Shown piece by piece: positions 45,620 to 54,449 of a stretch of DNA of 64,000 bases. Source of the stretch: Pseudomonas brassicacearum (GTDB lineage Bacteria > Pseudomonadota > Gammaproteobacteria > Pseudomonadales > Pseudomonadaceae); assembly GCF_000585995.1 (NCBI RefSeq), contig NZ_CP007410.1:2631430-2695429 (forward strand), given 5' to 3'. The position numbers and the translations under genes were made by a program. A model generated the notes under the pieces. That model ran no database searches. It saw only the letters and a program-made list of their open reading frames with translations, and was not told the origin of the DNA. The first letter of the stretch is position 1, and the number at the start of each line of letters is the position of its first letter.

Positions 45620-48133
45620 TTAGCGCGTAGTGGCCTCGACAGCCTCGTGAGCGGTCCATTTCTTGTAGCATCCGGATTTCAAGTTGGCGTAACCCGAAGC
45701 CTTGTTCCCGCTACTCTTGTCAGTCGCCGTTATCTCTCGATCCACCAGCCAGTGACAGCACAGTTCCGCGCGGGTAATCCCGACATAGGCCAGGCGCAAC
45801 GCTTCCTCGGCCTGGGCCTTGTCGTAAGGCATCGGGCTGCCATCGCCCAGAGCGGCCAATTGGTATAGCTCGTTTCGCTTGGACTTCGTCGGTGTGTAAA
45901 AACAATCACCAATAACGAATACCGTCTGGGCTTGCAGCCCTTTGGACTTATGGAATGTCATCAGTTTCACATTTCGTTCCTCTTTCCTGGCATCGCTCAA
46001 TAAATCGCTCAGCACCTTGCGATAGGCTTTTTCCACAATGCCCACGCGGAACACCATGAGGATGCTGTCACCTTCGTCATAGGCTTGCCTGACCAGGCCG
46101 AGGATGGTTTCGTCGGGTGTGGTGATTTTTGAGTTTTGTGCCACGTAATGCAGATACACCGGCGAAACCCGGTCGATCACGTTGGGATTCGCTGCGACAC
46201 CGTGCTTGGCCGGGTCAGCAGAGGTAGAGCGAACGACTTGCTCCGCCGCGTCGATGATCGCCTGGTGAGACCGGTAGTTGTTTTGCATATACAGGGTTTG
46301 TCGCGTATGGGCGGCAAAATGCTGGTGAAACTCCATCAAGTACTGCGGTGAGCTTCCGCGCCAGCCATAGATGCTTTGCCAGTCGTCGCCAACCGCCATC
46401 AAGGTGTTGCCCATGTCGGGCTTGCCCTGGTTGCGTCGACGAATTTCCTTGCAGCACTGGCGGATCCAGGAAATGTTCAGGCCGGACACGTCTTGGAATT
46501 CATCAATCATCAAGTGCCGCATGCCATCGAGTTCGGAGGTGGGAATGCGTTTTATGTTCTCGGGATTCTGCTCGCCGAACAGGGCGAACGCTTGATTGAA
46601 GGTGATGAGTGGTTTGGGCGACATGCTTTTCAGATACCCGTGGAACCCTCTCCAGAATAACTTCAAGGCCAGGTAAAACAGTTGGCGTGGATCACCAGGC
46701 GCAAAAGTCATGGCGCCTATGGCCTTGTCCACATCAAGCCCCAGGTTCTCGATGTAGTTGCCTTCGCTGAAAAAGACTTCGATCAGGTCCGCCTCTTTGA
46801 GCGTTGTACCAGGCAGGTGATACGCAAACTTTGGGGCCTGGACGACCATGTGCCTGGCGTTGTCCAGCAAGGTTTGCGCCGCCGTCACATTATTGAGGAG
46901 CAAGAACTTCTTGGGGTAGCACTCGCCAATTACAGCTTGGCGGCTCCAGCTTTCCTGTTTCAGGTTGTAGCGCTCGCCCTCTCGTGTGGGCACGTCGGCG
47001 TTTCGTTCACCGGTATCCGGCCAGCCAAGAATCAACGCGGCGTCATACTCCGGCAAATAGCCATTGGCGATGAACGGCTGCCCTTCAATGATCAGTACCT
47101 GTCGCTCGCCCACGCCTGGAATAGGCCATAAACCCAGGGCTGCCCAAGCGTTCTCGATTTCGTCGCACACCGCCAGGTCTTTTTGCGATATGGATTTAAT
47201 GATGTGTTTTTTCTTTTTACGCATCTCCTCCGTCATGGGCTCGGCAGGAGCGAAAGCCACGGACTTGTAGAGTTCGAGAATGTGTTTCTTGAAAGCCTCA
47301 TCCTGCTCGTAAAGGGTATTGAACACTTTATAAAGCACGACGCGTTGTTCGGTGTTGATAGTGGAAGAAAACGGATTTTCGACTTCTTCTTCGTCATCGT
47401 TCGAGTTCGGTCCGAGAAAATCGAAATACCCCACCGGGCCGTCCGAGAATGCCCTCATGAATCCGAACACCTTGCTGTGGAAGGTTCGGACCAGGCTTTT
47501 AATTTGTTCTTCGCTCAGGTGGATATCCCACAATGCAAAGATCTTGACGATTTTCTTCATCAAGTCTTTTTTGGATTCGGTCGTAAACGTGGTGACTTGC
47601 AGGTGATTGAGCGCAATGCCTAGATGAACGTGCTTGAGCAGCACGCGTAAAGCCAGTGTGGTCGACTTACCTGAACCGGCACCGGCAATGACCGAGGTGC
47701 AGGTGGTGTCTGCGAAGATCATCGCCCACTGCTCAGGGCTCGGTTGCTCATGGGCCGGTAAATTGTCCAGCACCTCGGCGCGCATTTTCTGTCGGATGGC
47801 GTCGGTAATCGGCAGTAATTCGTTATCGAACAGGCAGTGATCCTCTCCGGGTAACGGTGCAATGGTTCTCAGGTCGTTGAACTCGAGCACCGCGTGTCCA
47901 GCTGCATATCCCTCTTCATATCCACTGAGTTTTCCCTCGGCCAGGCCGGTTTCTTTGCCTTGTGCCTGTCCTTCTTTCTGCCCTTTTCTAAATGAAGCGG
48001 CATCTGTGGCACCTAATGCTTTGAGGGCTTGGGAAAATAAATAGGCGAAGGCGCGTCTTAAGAGCGACAGATGTTGATTGAGCCCCGGCTGGACGGCGTC
48101 CTTGGTCTTCTCTTGGGGGGATATCTTGTTCAT
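45620..48133 (-). CDS. UvrD/Rep-type superfamily 1 helicase
   Basis: 837 residues from ATG 48133 (AAGGA upstream); the frame opens 26 codons earlier without a ribosome site. The N-terminal ~85 residues carry a Gly/Glu/Lys-rich low-complexity stretch (GKETGLAEGKLSGYEEGYAAGHA). Helicase motifs in order: I AGAGSGKSTTLALR, II DEFQDVSGL, III GDDWQSIYGWRGS, IV NNYRSHQAI, V HKSKGLQAQTVFVIG, VI AYVGITRAE. A ~300-residue insert lies between motifs I and II. No nuclease motif was found at the C-terminus, which ends with a small basic, aromatic segment. Not UvrD or Rep itself, by its N-terminus and insert. It is a single gene and less GC-rich than its neighbours; a DNA repair or defence role is open. 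Confidence 0.88.
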   Translation of the reverse strand: MNKISPQEKTKDAVQPGLNQHLSLLRRAFAYLFSQALKALGATDAASFRKGQKEGQAQGKETGLAEGKLSGYEEGYAAGHAVLEFNDLRTIAPLPGEDHCLFDNELLPITDAIRQKMRAEVLDNLPAHEQPSPEQWAMIFADTTCTSVIAGAGSGKSTTLALRVLLKHVHLGIALNHLQVTTFTTESKKDLMKKIVKIFALWDIHLSEEQIKSLVRTFHSKVFGFMRAFSDGPVGYFDFLGPNSNDDEEEVENPFSSTINTEQRVVLYKVFNTLYEQDEAFKKHILELYKSVAFAPAEPMTEEMRKKKKHIIKSISQKDLAVCDEIENAWAALGLWPIPGVGERQVLIIEGQPFIANGYLPEYDAALILGWPDTGERNADVPTREGERYNLKQESWSRQAVIGECYPKKFLLLNNVTAAQTLLDNARHMVVQAPKFAYHLPGTTLKEADLIEVFFSEGNYIENLGLDVDKAIGAMTFAPGDPRQLFYLALKLFWRGFHGYLKSMSPKPLITFNQAFALFGEQNPENIKRIPTSELDGMRHLMIDEFQDVSGLNISWIRQCCKEIRRRNQGKPDMGNTLMAVGDDWQSIYGWRGSSPQYLMEFHQHFAAHTRQTLYMQNNYRSHQAIIDAAEQVVRSTSADPAKHGVAANPNVIDRVSPVYLHYVAQNSKITTPDETILGLVRQAYDEGDSILMVFRVGIVEKAYRKVLSDLLSDARKEERNVKLMTFHKSKGLQAQTVFVIGDCFYTPTKSKRNELYQLAALGDGSPMPYDKAQAEEALRLAYVGITRAELCCHWLVDREITATDKSSGNKASGYANLKSGCYKKWTAHEAVEATTR

Positions 48134-48399
48134 GGCGTCCTTACAAAAAAGTCCTGTCGTCGAGGTCTGTCTTCGACGATTACCGTGTGGATGGCCGACC
48201 CGAGCAAACATTTGAGCGTCGGATCGGCGCTGGAATTATTTCTTTTCCAGATACTACACGGTGCTGGCTTTTTGGCTAAGGCTTGGTTTAGAGCGGCTGG
48301 GTCGATGCCGCGTTAGGAGGCCTATGCGCCAGGGGCTCCCATCCGGTAAGTGGAATCTTCAAATAGATCACACCATTTTCTTCCGCGGGCGGCAGGGGT

Positions 48400-49269
48400 C
48401 TACAGCAACTTGCACTGCATCGAAAACCCGAGCGTCACCGACTGGCCTTGTTCGAGCAAGCGCAACCCCGGCTGCCCCGGCAGGTGATGGGCGTTGACCG
48501 GATGGCTGACCGGTTCGATGCAAAAGAAGTCCAGGCCCACGGGGCAGTAGAGCAGGAAATAGTCGCTGCCGCTGGCCCAGCATTGCAGTTCATAACCCAG
48601 GTCTGGTTGCTGGATCAGGCACTGCCCGTCCCAACCGCCGAAGCCGTTGTCGACAAGCGTGTCCGGCAGTAAACGGAGCGCCTGGAAATCCCAGTGTTCA
48701 GGAATGTCGGTCAGTTCCGTGGGCAGTTTCGTGGCATCGCACATCCATACCTCGCTGGCGCGGGTTTGCAGGCGCGTGGCGGCAGTGCGTGGAAAGTACG
48801 GATGCAAGCCCAGCCCATGCCACGCGGGCTGTTCGGCCATGTGGGTGACGTGCATTGCGATTTGCAACTGGCCGCCATTCAAGCGGATCCGCAGGCTGGC
48901 GCAATAGGCGAATGGCTGCTGGCTGTCGAGTTGCAACAACACTTGCTGGGCACTCTGCTCGACCACCTGCCACGCTTGTTGCCAGGCGCTGCCATGGATC
49001 GGAAACGGATCGTTGGGGCTGTTGGCGTCCAGGGCCAGCCAGCCGCCAGGGCAATCGAAGCCGCCGTTGGCGATCCGGTTCGACCAGGGAATCAACGGGA
49101 AACCGCCGAGCTTGCCGGGCAGGCCGTTTTCCAGGGCTTGGGGCGCTGGCGGACGTAGCAGCGGGGCGCCGTTACTGCGCAAGGTCCAGTCGACCAGGCT
49201 GGCGCCCAGGTGTGGGGCGAGGGTGAGGCGGGTCAGTTCGTCTTCGAGGTGGAGAAGGGGTGGCGTCAT
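48400..49269 (-). CDS. Aldose 1-epimerase family protein
   Basis: 289 residues from ATG 49269; the longer frame to 49443 is translated REP. Galactose-mutarotase fold: LAPHLGASLVDWTLRSN, IPWSNRIANGGFDCPG (catalytic Arg region), GLGLHPYFPR with the catalytic His and DNGFGGWDG, and CIEPVSHP near the C-terminus. Interconverts sugar anomers. Downstream of the hexuronate cluster on the same strand but beyond a REP pair, so a link to uronate anomers is plausible rather than shown. The 266-bp gap 48134-48399 shows no gene. Confidence 0.88.
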   Translation of the reverse strand: MTPPLLHLEDELTRLTLAPHLGASLVDWTLRSNGAPLLRPPAPQALENGLPGKLGGFPLIPWSNRIANGGFDCPGGWLALDANSPNDPFPIHGSAWQQAWQVVEQSAQQVLLQLDSQQPFAYCASLRIRLNGGQLQIAMHVTHMAEQPAWHGLGLHPYFPRTAATRLQTRASEVWMCDATKLPTELTDIPEHWDFQALRLLPDTLVDNGFGGWDGQCLIQQPDLGYELQCWASGSDYFLLYCPVGLDFFCIEPVSHPVNAHHLPGQPGLRLLEQGQSVTLGFSMQCKLL

Positions 49270-49329
49270 GGTGGTTGTCTGCTGGATTGAAAAGCAGTGA
49301 GGGGAATGCAGATTCTGTGTGGACGCTGT

Positions 49330-49443
49330 TGTGGCGAGGGAGCTTGCTCCCGCTGGACTGCGAAGCAGGCCCAAGTTCTTCGTTTTAGCACAAATTTTTG
49401 GGGCGGCTTCGCCACCCAGCGGGAGCAAGCTCCCTCGCCACAA
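49330..49443. repeat. REP pair (GTGGCGAGGGAG family)
   Basis: Two inverted units between the TRAP large-permease stop and the epimerase start; likely marks the 3' end of the main uronate transcript. Confidence 0.9.
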
Positions 49444-49465
49444 GGGGGCTTGCTGGCTGATGGGG

Positions 49466-50746
49466 TTACAACACCAGATGCGGCAACCACAGCGACAGGG
49501 CTGGCACGTAGGTCACGAGCATCAGCACCAGGAACAGCACGGCGTAGAACGGCAGCAGCGCCTTGACTGTGCTTTCGATACTGACCTTGCCGATGGCCGA
49601 GCCGACGAACAGCACCGCGCCCACCGGTGGGGTAATCAGCCCGATGCCCAGGTTCACCAGCATGATCATGCCGAACTGCACCGGGTCCACGCCGATGCCG
49701 AGGATGACCGGCATCAGGATCGGCGTCAGGATCAGGATCAGCGGCGCCATGTCCATCACGGTGCCCAACAGCAGCAACATCACGTTGATGCACATCAGGA
49801 TCACGTAACGGTTGTCCGACAGGGTCAGGAACATCGTGGTGATCTTCGCCGGGATCTGCATCAGCGTCATGATGTAGCCGAAACTGGCGGCAAAGCCGAT
49901 CAGGATCATCACGATGGAGATGGTGCGCACCGTGCGGTGCATCAGCTTCGGCAGTTCGCGCCACTTGTAGTCGCGGTAGATGAACATGGTCACGAAGAAC
50001 GACCACAGCACTGCGATGGCCGCCGATTCGGTGGCGGTGAAGATGCCCGACAGAATGCCGCCGAGGATGATCACCATCGCCATCAGGCCCCACAAGGCCT
50101 CGCCGACGATTTTCAGCGCCTGGCGCATCGGGATCACTTCGCCCTTGGGGTAGTTGCGCTTTTTCGCGAAGATCAGGCACAGCACCATCAGGCAGGCGCT
50201 CATCAGCAAGCCCGGTACGATGCCTGCCATGAACAGCGAGGCAATCGAGACCGTGCCGCCGGCGGCCAGGGAGTAGAGCACCGAGTTATGGCTTGGCGGG
50301 GTGAGCAGGGCTTGTACCGAACCACTGACGGTCACGGCGGTGGAGAAGTCCCGCGGATAGCCCTTGCGTTCCATTTCCGGAATCAGCACTGAGCCCACCG
50401 AGGCGGTGTCGGCCACCGACGAACCGGAGATCGCGCCGAAGAAGGTCGACGCGACGATGTTGACCAGCGACAGGCCGCCGCGCACGAAGCCCACCAGCAC
50501 ACCGGCACACGCCACCAAGCGGCGGGACATGCCACCTTCGGCCATGATCGCGCCAGCCAGCACGAAGAATGGAATGGCCAGTAGCGAGAACTTGTTCACC
50601 CCGCCCGCGACCTGGATCATCACGGCCTGGAACGGGATGTCGATCCACCATGCACCGATCAGGGCGGCAGCGCCCAAGGCGTAGGCGACCGGCATGCCGA
50701 TCAGGATCAAAGCGATAAAACTGCCCAGCAGAATCAGAGCGTCCAT
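49466..50746 (-). CDS. TRAP transporter large permease (DctM/SiaM-type)
   Basis: 426 residues, about twelve hydrophobic helices. Motifs MPVAYALGAAALIGAW, IPFFVLAGAIMAEGGMSRRL and GSSVADTASVGSVLIPEMERKGY are typical. It couples Na+ flow to substrate uptake with the small permease. Start and stop overlap in TAATG with the preceding gene. Confidence 0.94.
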   Translation of the reverse strand: MDALILLGSFIALILIGMPVAYALGAAALIGAWWIDIPFQAVMIQVAGGVNKFSLLAIPFFVLAGAIMAEGGMSRRLVACAGVLVGFVRGGLSLVNIVASTFFGAISGSSVADTASVGSVLIPEMERKGYPRDFSTAVTVSGSVQALLTPPSHNSVLYSLAAGGTVSIASLFMAGIVPGLLMSACLMVLCLIFAKKRNYPKGEVIPMRQALKIVGEALWGLMAMVIILGGILSGIFTATESAAIAVLWSFFVTMFIYRDYKWRELPKLMHRTVRTISIVMILIGFAASFGYIMTLMQIPAKITTMFLTLSDNRYVILMCINVMLLLLGTVMDMAPLILILTPILMPVILGIGVDPVQFGMIMLVNLGIGLITPPVGAVLFVGSAIGKVSIESTVKALLPFYAVLFLVLMLVTYVPALSLWLPHLVL

Positions 50747-51273
50747 TAAGCGGCACCTTCACTTTCTTCAACCAGGTCGAATTGCACGACCCGCCGTTTG
50801 CTCTGGTCACCGAGCAAGAGTTTTTCCAGGACAAAAACCAGCGTCAGCAAACCGCCCAGGGGAATCGGCAAATAGGTCACGCCAACTCGTAGACCCGGCA
50901 GGGAAGCCATGAACTGGTTCCAGGTGGACATGCACAGCTTGAAGCCCCAGACCGTCATGAAGATGCAGATCATGGCCATGAGCAATTGGGAAAAAATCGA
51001 CGCCGCGGATTTCAGGTGCGGTGGCATGCGGTCGGTGGCCATGGCCACGGCCATGTGCGCACCGGCGCGGTAACTGGCGGCGGCACCAATGAAGGTGAAC
51101 ACCATCATCAGCAGGATCGCCGTGGGCTCGGGCCAGCTCGAGCCGGAACCCAGCACGTAGCGGGCGAACACGCCCCAGGGAATCATCAGGGAAATCGCCA
51201 GGACGGAAAGGCCGGCAACCCAGATGCACGTCATGTAGATCTTATCGTTGATACGCAGCAGCAAATTCTTCAT
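50746..51273 (-). CDS. TRAP transporter small permease (DctQ-type)
   Basis: 175 residues, four hydrophobic helices, with VFARYVLGSGSSWPEPTAILLMMVFTFIGAAASYRAGAHMAV as the family signature. Translationally coupled to the large permease; 75 bp after the binding-protein gene. Confidence 0.92.
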   Translation of the reverse strand: MKNLLLRINDKIYMTCIWVAGLSVLAISLMIPWGVFARYVLGSGSSWPEPTAILLMMVFTFIGAAASYRAGAHMAVAMATDRMPPHLKSAASIFSQLLMAMICIFMTVWGFKLCMSTWNQFMASLPGLRVGVTYLPIPLGGLLTLVFVLEKLLLGDQSKRRVVQFDLVEESEGAA

Positions 51274-51348
51274 CGGGTTCCACCGTAACCGGGCACGCCT
51301 TGGGCATCAGGCGCGCCGGGCCTTTTCATGAATACAGAACGGGAGGCG

Positions 51349-52323
51349 TTACTGAACGGCTTCGATACGCTTGATCAGGTCGGCGTAGGGCGCGCCGTAC
51401 TTGGCCCGAACGGGGGCGGTGGCGTCGTAGAAGGGTTTCTTGTCGACAGCGATGAACTCGACACCCGCGGCCTTGAGTTTTTCTTCGCTGGCCGTTGATT
51501 TCTGGTCCCACAACGCGCGCTCTTCGGCCTGGGCAGCCTTGGCGGCCTTCCTGACCATCGCCTGTTGATCCGGGGTCAGTTTTTCCCAGGTGATTTTCGA
51601 CATCACGATCGGCTCTGGCAGGATCAGGTGGCCGGTGAGGCTGTAGTACTTGGCGTTTTGGTAGTGGTTGTGTTCGAGCAGGGTCGGTGGGTTGTTTTCC
51701 GCGCCGTCGATCACGCCGGTCTGCAGGGCGCTGAAGATTTCACCGGTGTCCATCGCGATACCGTTGGCGCCCATGGCGTTCATCATCTCGATGAACATCG
51801 GGTTGCCTTGCACACGGATCTTCATGCCCTTGAGGTCTTCGAGCTTGCGCACTGGCTTCTTGGTGTAGATGTTGCGCGTGCCGCCGTCCATCCAGGCCAG
51901 GGCCACCAGGCCGAACTCGGAGTTGGTGATCCGGTCGAGGATCGCATCGCCCACATCACCATCGATGACGGCGCGCATGTGGGCCTGGTCGCGGAAGATG
52001 AACGGCATGTTGAACACGTTCACATCCGGCACCACAGGACCGACGATACCCAGGCTGACCCGGGACATCTGTATCGCGCCGACTTGCATCTGCTCGATGA
52101 CTTCCTTCTCGGAACCCAGTACGCCGCCTGGGAAGTATTTGAAGGTCAGCTCGCCGTTGGTCTCTTTGGTCAGGGTCTTGCCCATGCTTTCTTCGGCCAC
52201 CACGGTGGGGTAGCCCTTGGGGTGGATGTCGGCGATCTTGAGCTCAAGGGCATGGGCCGCCTGGGCCAGGAAGGCCAGGGGGAGGGCTGCGATCAGAAGC
52301 GTGCGTTTGAAATTCATGGTCAA
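51349..52323 (-). CDS. TRAP substrate-binding protein (DctP-type), probable hexuronate binder
   Basis: 324 residues. Signal peptide MNFKRTLLIAALPLAFLAQAAHA, cleaved near residue 25. Family blocks: FKYFPGGVLGSEKEVIEQMQVGAIQM, the ligand-carboxylate Arg in GMKIRVQGNPMFIEMMNAMGANGIAM, and SALQTGVIDGAENNPPTLLEHNHYQ. Captures the acid sugar in the periplasm. Neighbouring udh and lactonase point to galacturonate or glucuronate; that is inferred from context. Confidence 0.92.
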   Translation of the reverse strand: MTMNFKRTLLIAALPLAFLAQAAHALELKIADIHPKGYPTVVAEESMGKTLTKETNGELTFKYFPGGVLGSEKEVIEQMQVGAIQMSRVSLGIVGPVVPDVNVFNMPFIFRDQAHMRAVIDGDVGDAILDRITNSEFGLVALAWMDGGTRNIYTKKPVRKLEDLKGMKIRVQGNPMFIEMMNAMGANGIAMDTGEIFSALQTGVIDGAENNPPTLLEHNHYQNAKYYSLTGHLILPEPIVMSKITWEKLTPDQQAMVRKAAKAAQAEERALWDQKSTASEEKLKAAGVEFIAVDKKPFYDATAPVRAKYGAPYADLIKRIEAVQ

Positions 52324-52375
52324 TCTCCAGTTTGTTGTTTTTTTTATGGCTCATTCAGCAAAGCGGTGAAGCAGA

Positions 52376-53281
52376 TCATTTCGCGGCGTGTTTCAGCCCT
52401 CCGAAAACCGGTTCAGCCAGGCCTTTGACACCGGGGTTCAGCGCGAACACGCCACCGGCCAGGGATTGCGGGTCGTTGTCGTCACCAGGGCGGATCGAGG
52501 TCACGAAAAGGGTGTCCAGGCGGCTGCCACCAAAGGCGCACATCGTCGGTTTCTTTACCGGCACCGCCAGCGACCGATCCAGGCGGCCATCCGGGGTGAA
52601 GCGATGAATGAGGCCGGCGTCGTTGGCGCAGATCCAGTAGCAACCCTCGGCGTCAACCGCCGCGCCGTCCGGGCGCCCGGCCAACGGCATCATGTCGACG
52701 AACAACCGCCGGTTGGACGGCGTGCCGCTGTCGATGTCGTAATCGAAAGCCCAGATTTGCTGGACCAATGGGTGTGAATCGGAGAGGTACATCGTCCGCC
52801 CGTCCGGGCTGAATCCCAGGCCGTTGGGCACGATGAAACCGCTCAGTTGCGCCTCGACCGGGCTGCGTTGCCCGGCTTCATAGCGGTACATCCGGCCTTC
52901 GTCAGCGTTGGCACCCATGTTCAGCACCATGCTCCCGGCCCAGAAACGGCCCTGGCGGTCGCAGCGGCCATCGTTGAGGCGCATGTCGGTGCGGCTGTGC
53001 TCGACGCTCGCGCACAGTTCGCTGTCCAGGCTGCCGTCATCATTGGGGTGCAGGCGAAAGAAACCGCTCTCCATGCCCGCGATCCAACCGCCGTCCTGGT
53101 GACGGGCGATGCAGGCAAGCATTTCCGGCGTTTCCCAGCCCTTGAGCTGACCGGTCCCGGCGTTCCAGCACTGCAAGCCACCACTGGGAATGTCCACCCA
53201 GTACAGGGCGTTTTCCTCGGGGACCCACACCGGGCTTTCCCCGACGGCGTTGCGTGCATCGACAATCAATTCGGCTTGCAT
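52376..53281 (-). CDS. SMP-30/gluconolactonase-family lactonase
   Basis: 301 residues, six-bladed propeller. Metal ligands by family pattern: E15 (NAVGESPVW), Asn in FIVPNGLGFSPDG and Asp in GRPDGAAVDAEG; the RLNDGRCDRQGRFWAGSM block is also typical. It should open the aldaro-lactone formed by uronate dehydrogenase. Starts 43 bp after udh in the same operon. Confidence 0.9.
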   Translation of the reverse strand: MQAELIVDARNAVGESPVWVPEENALYWVDIPSGGLQCWNAGTGQLKGWETPEMLACIARHQDGGWIAGMESGFFRLHPNDDGSLDSELCASVEHSRTDMRLNDGRCDRQGRFWAGSMVLNMGANADEGRMYRYEAGQRSPVEAQLSGFIVPNGLGFSPDGRTMYLSDSHPLVQQIWAFDYDIDSGTPSNRRLFVDMMPLAGRPDGAAVDAEGCYWICANDAGLIHRFTPDGRLDRSLAVPVKKPTMCAFGGSRLDTLFVTSIRPGDDNDPQSLAGGVFALNPGVKGLAEPVFGGLKHAAK

Positions 53282-53324
53282 GGTGATTCCTTAATGCGTT
53301 CGTATCCCATGGAAAACAGGCGAA

Positions 53325-54146
53325 TCAGTCATCGAACGGGCCGGCGGCGACAAAGGCACCACCCTGGTAAATCCTCGCCGGATCATCGGCGGCCGGCATC
53401 GGCTGGGCTTCGATCTTGGCGCGGAAAATTTCGGAGCTGTCCTTGGGCTGGTAGCCCAGGTGCGCGGCCTGGCTGTTGTCCCACCAGACGTCACGATTCG
53501 CAGACACGCCGTAGACCACGGTGTGGCCAACGTTCGGGGTGTAGAGCGAGCATTCGATCAGTTGGGTGAGGTCGTCGAAACTCAGCCAGGTGCTCATCAT
53601 CCGGCGGTTTTGCGGTTCGGGAAACGACGAGCCGATGCGGATGCTCACGGTCTCGATGCCGTAGCGATCGAAGTAGAAACTGGCGACGTCTTCGCCGTAG
53701 GACTTGGACAGGCCGTAGTAGCCATCCGGGCGACGCGGGGAGAGGGCGTCGAGGGCCTGATCCTGCTTGTAGAAACCGATGACATGGTTGGAACTGGCGA
53801 AAATCACCCGCTTGACGCCGTGCTTGCGGGCGGCTTCATAGATATGAAACACGCCGCTGATGTTGGCACCGAGGATTTCTTCGAACGAGCGCTCAACCGA
53901 AACACCGCCGAAATGCAGAATGGCATCGACACCTTCCACCAATTGGTGCACGGCCTGTTTATCGGACAGGTCGCACGGCACCACTTCTTCGCTTTCATCG
54001 ATGGCCGGGGCCATGTCGGCGATGTCCGACAGGCGAATGTGGCGGGCGAAAGGCTTGAGGCGTTCACGCAGGACTTTGCCCAGGCCTCCGGCGGCACCGG
54101 TCAGCAGCAGGCGATTGAGGGGGCGGCGAGTGTGTGTCGTAGTCAT
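53325..54146 (-). CDS. udh: Uronate dehydrogenase
   Basis: 273 residues, SDR-type enzyme. NAD-binding TGAAGGLG at 16-23, catalytic S117/S118 region (FASSNHVIGFYK) and Y144-xxx-K148 (YYGLSK). The blocks ILHFGGVSVERSFEEILGAN and SIRIGSSFPEPQNRRMMSTW match P. syringae/P. putida Udh closely from memory. Oxidises galacturonate or glucuronate to the aldaro-lactone with NAD+. It opens the operon udh-lactonase-TRAP and has an operator 35 bp upstream. Confidence 0.95.
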   Translation of the reverse strand: MTTTHTRRPLNRLLLTGAAGGLGKVLRERLKPFARHIRLSDIADMAPAIDESEEVVPCDLSDKQAVHQLVEGVDAILHFGGVSVERSFEEILGANISGVFHIYEAARKHGVKRVIFASSNHVIGFYKQDQALDALSPRRPDGYYGLSKSYGEDVASFYFDRYGIETVSIRIGSSFPEPQNRRMMSTWLSFDDLTQLIECSLYTPNVGHTVVYGVSANRDVWWDNSQAAHLGYQPKDSSEIFRAKIEAQPMPAADDPARIYQGGAFVAAGPFDD

Positions 54147-54180
54147 GAAGTTACCTGAGCAAACAGTGAGAGGTATTAGT

Positions 54181-54202
54181 TGTTATAGGTTGTCGTATGA
54201 CT
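54181..54202 (-). promoter_or_regulatory. Uronate-regulon operator before udh
   Basis: TGTTATAGGTTGTCGTATGA plus CT agrees at 17 of 22 positions with the operator before the porin gene, at nearly the same distance from the start codon (34-35 bp). It lies downstream of the -10, where a bound repressor would block RNA polymerase. A GntR-type factor is likely by family habit; none is encoded in the window. Confidence 0.65.
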
Positions 54203-54209
54203 GTGGGGA

Positions 54210-54238
54210 ATATCCTTATCCTTCCGCTACCTTGTCAA
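54210..54238 (-). promoter_or_regulatory. Sigma-70-type promoter of udh
   Basis: On the minus strand TTGACA (54238-54233), 17-bp spacer, GGATAT (54215-54210). The -35 is perfect and followed by AGG as in the porin promoter; the -10 is weak. Confidence 0.55.
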
Positions 54239-54291
54239 CGTTTGATCGACGAAGCGCTCTAAACCGAGGTCCTTGCCGCGCTACGATCCCC

Positions 54292-54396
54292 TGTGGCGAG
54301 GGAGCTTGCTCCCGCTCGGCTGCGCAGCAGACGCCGTGTTTCGCAACCTTATGGGCCTGCTTCGCAGTCCAGCGGGAGCAAGCTCCCTCGCCACAG
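54292..54396. repeat. REP pair (GTGGCGAGGGAG family)
   Basis: Two inverted units between the porin stop and the udh promoter (gap 54147-54449), separating the two transcripts. Confidence 0.9.
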
Positions 54397-54449
54397 GTGA
54401 TTCGGTTTATCTCAACAAAGCGCTTCGCCCCACGGTGCGCGCTTGCTGC

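Noticed and set aside
49270..49443. N-terminal extension of the aldose epimerase to 49443 (and similar extensions of the AlkD-like and PreT proteins)
   Set aside because: The added residues (e.g. GSLLPLG, SPAGASSLAT, CGSELARDE) are translated REP sequence, and family-typical starts lie just downstream.
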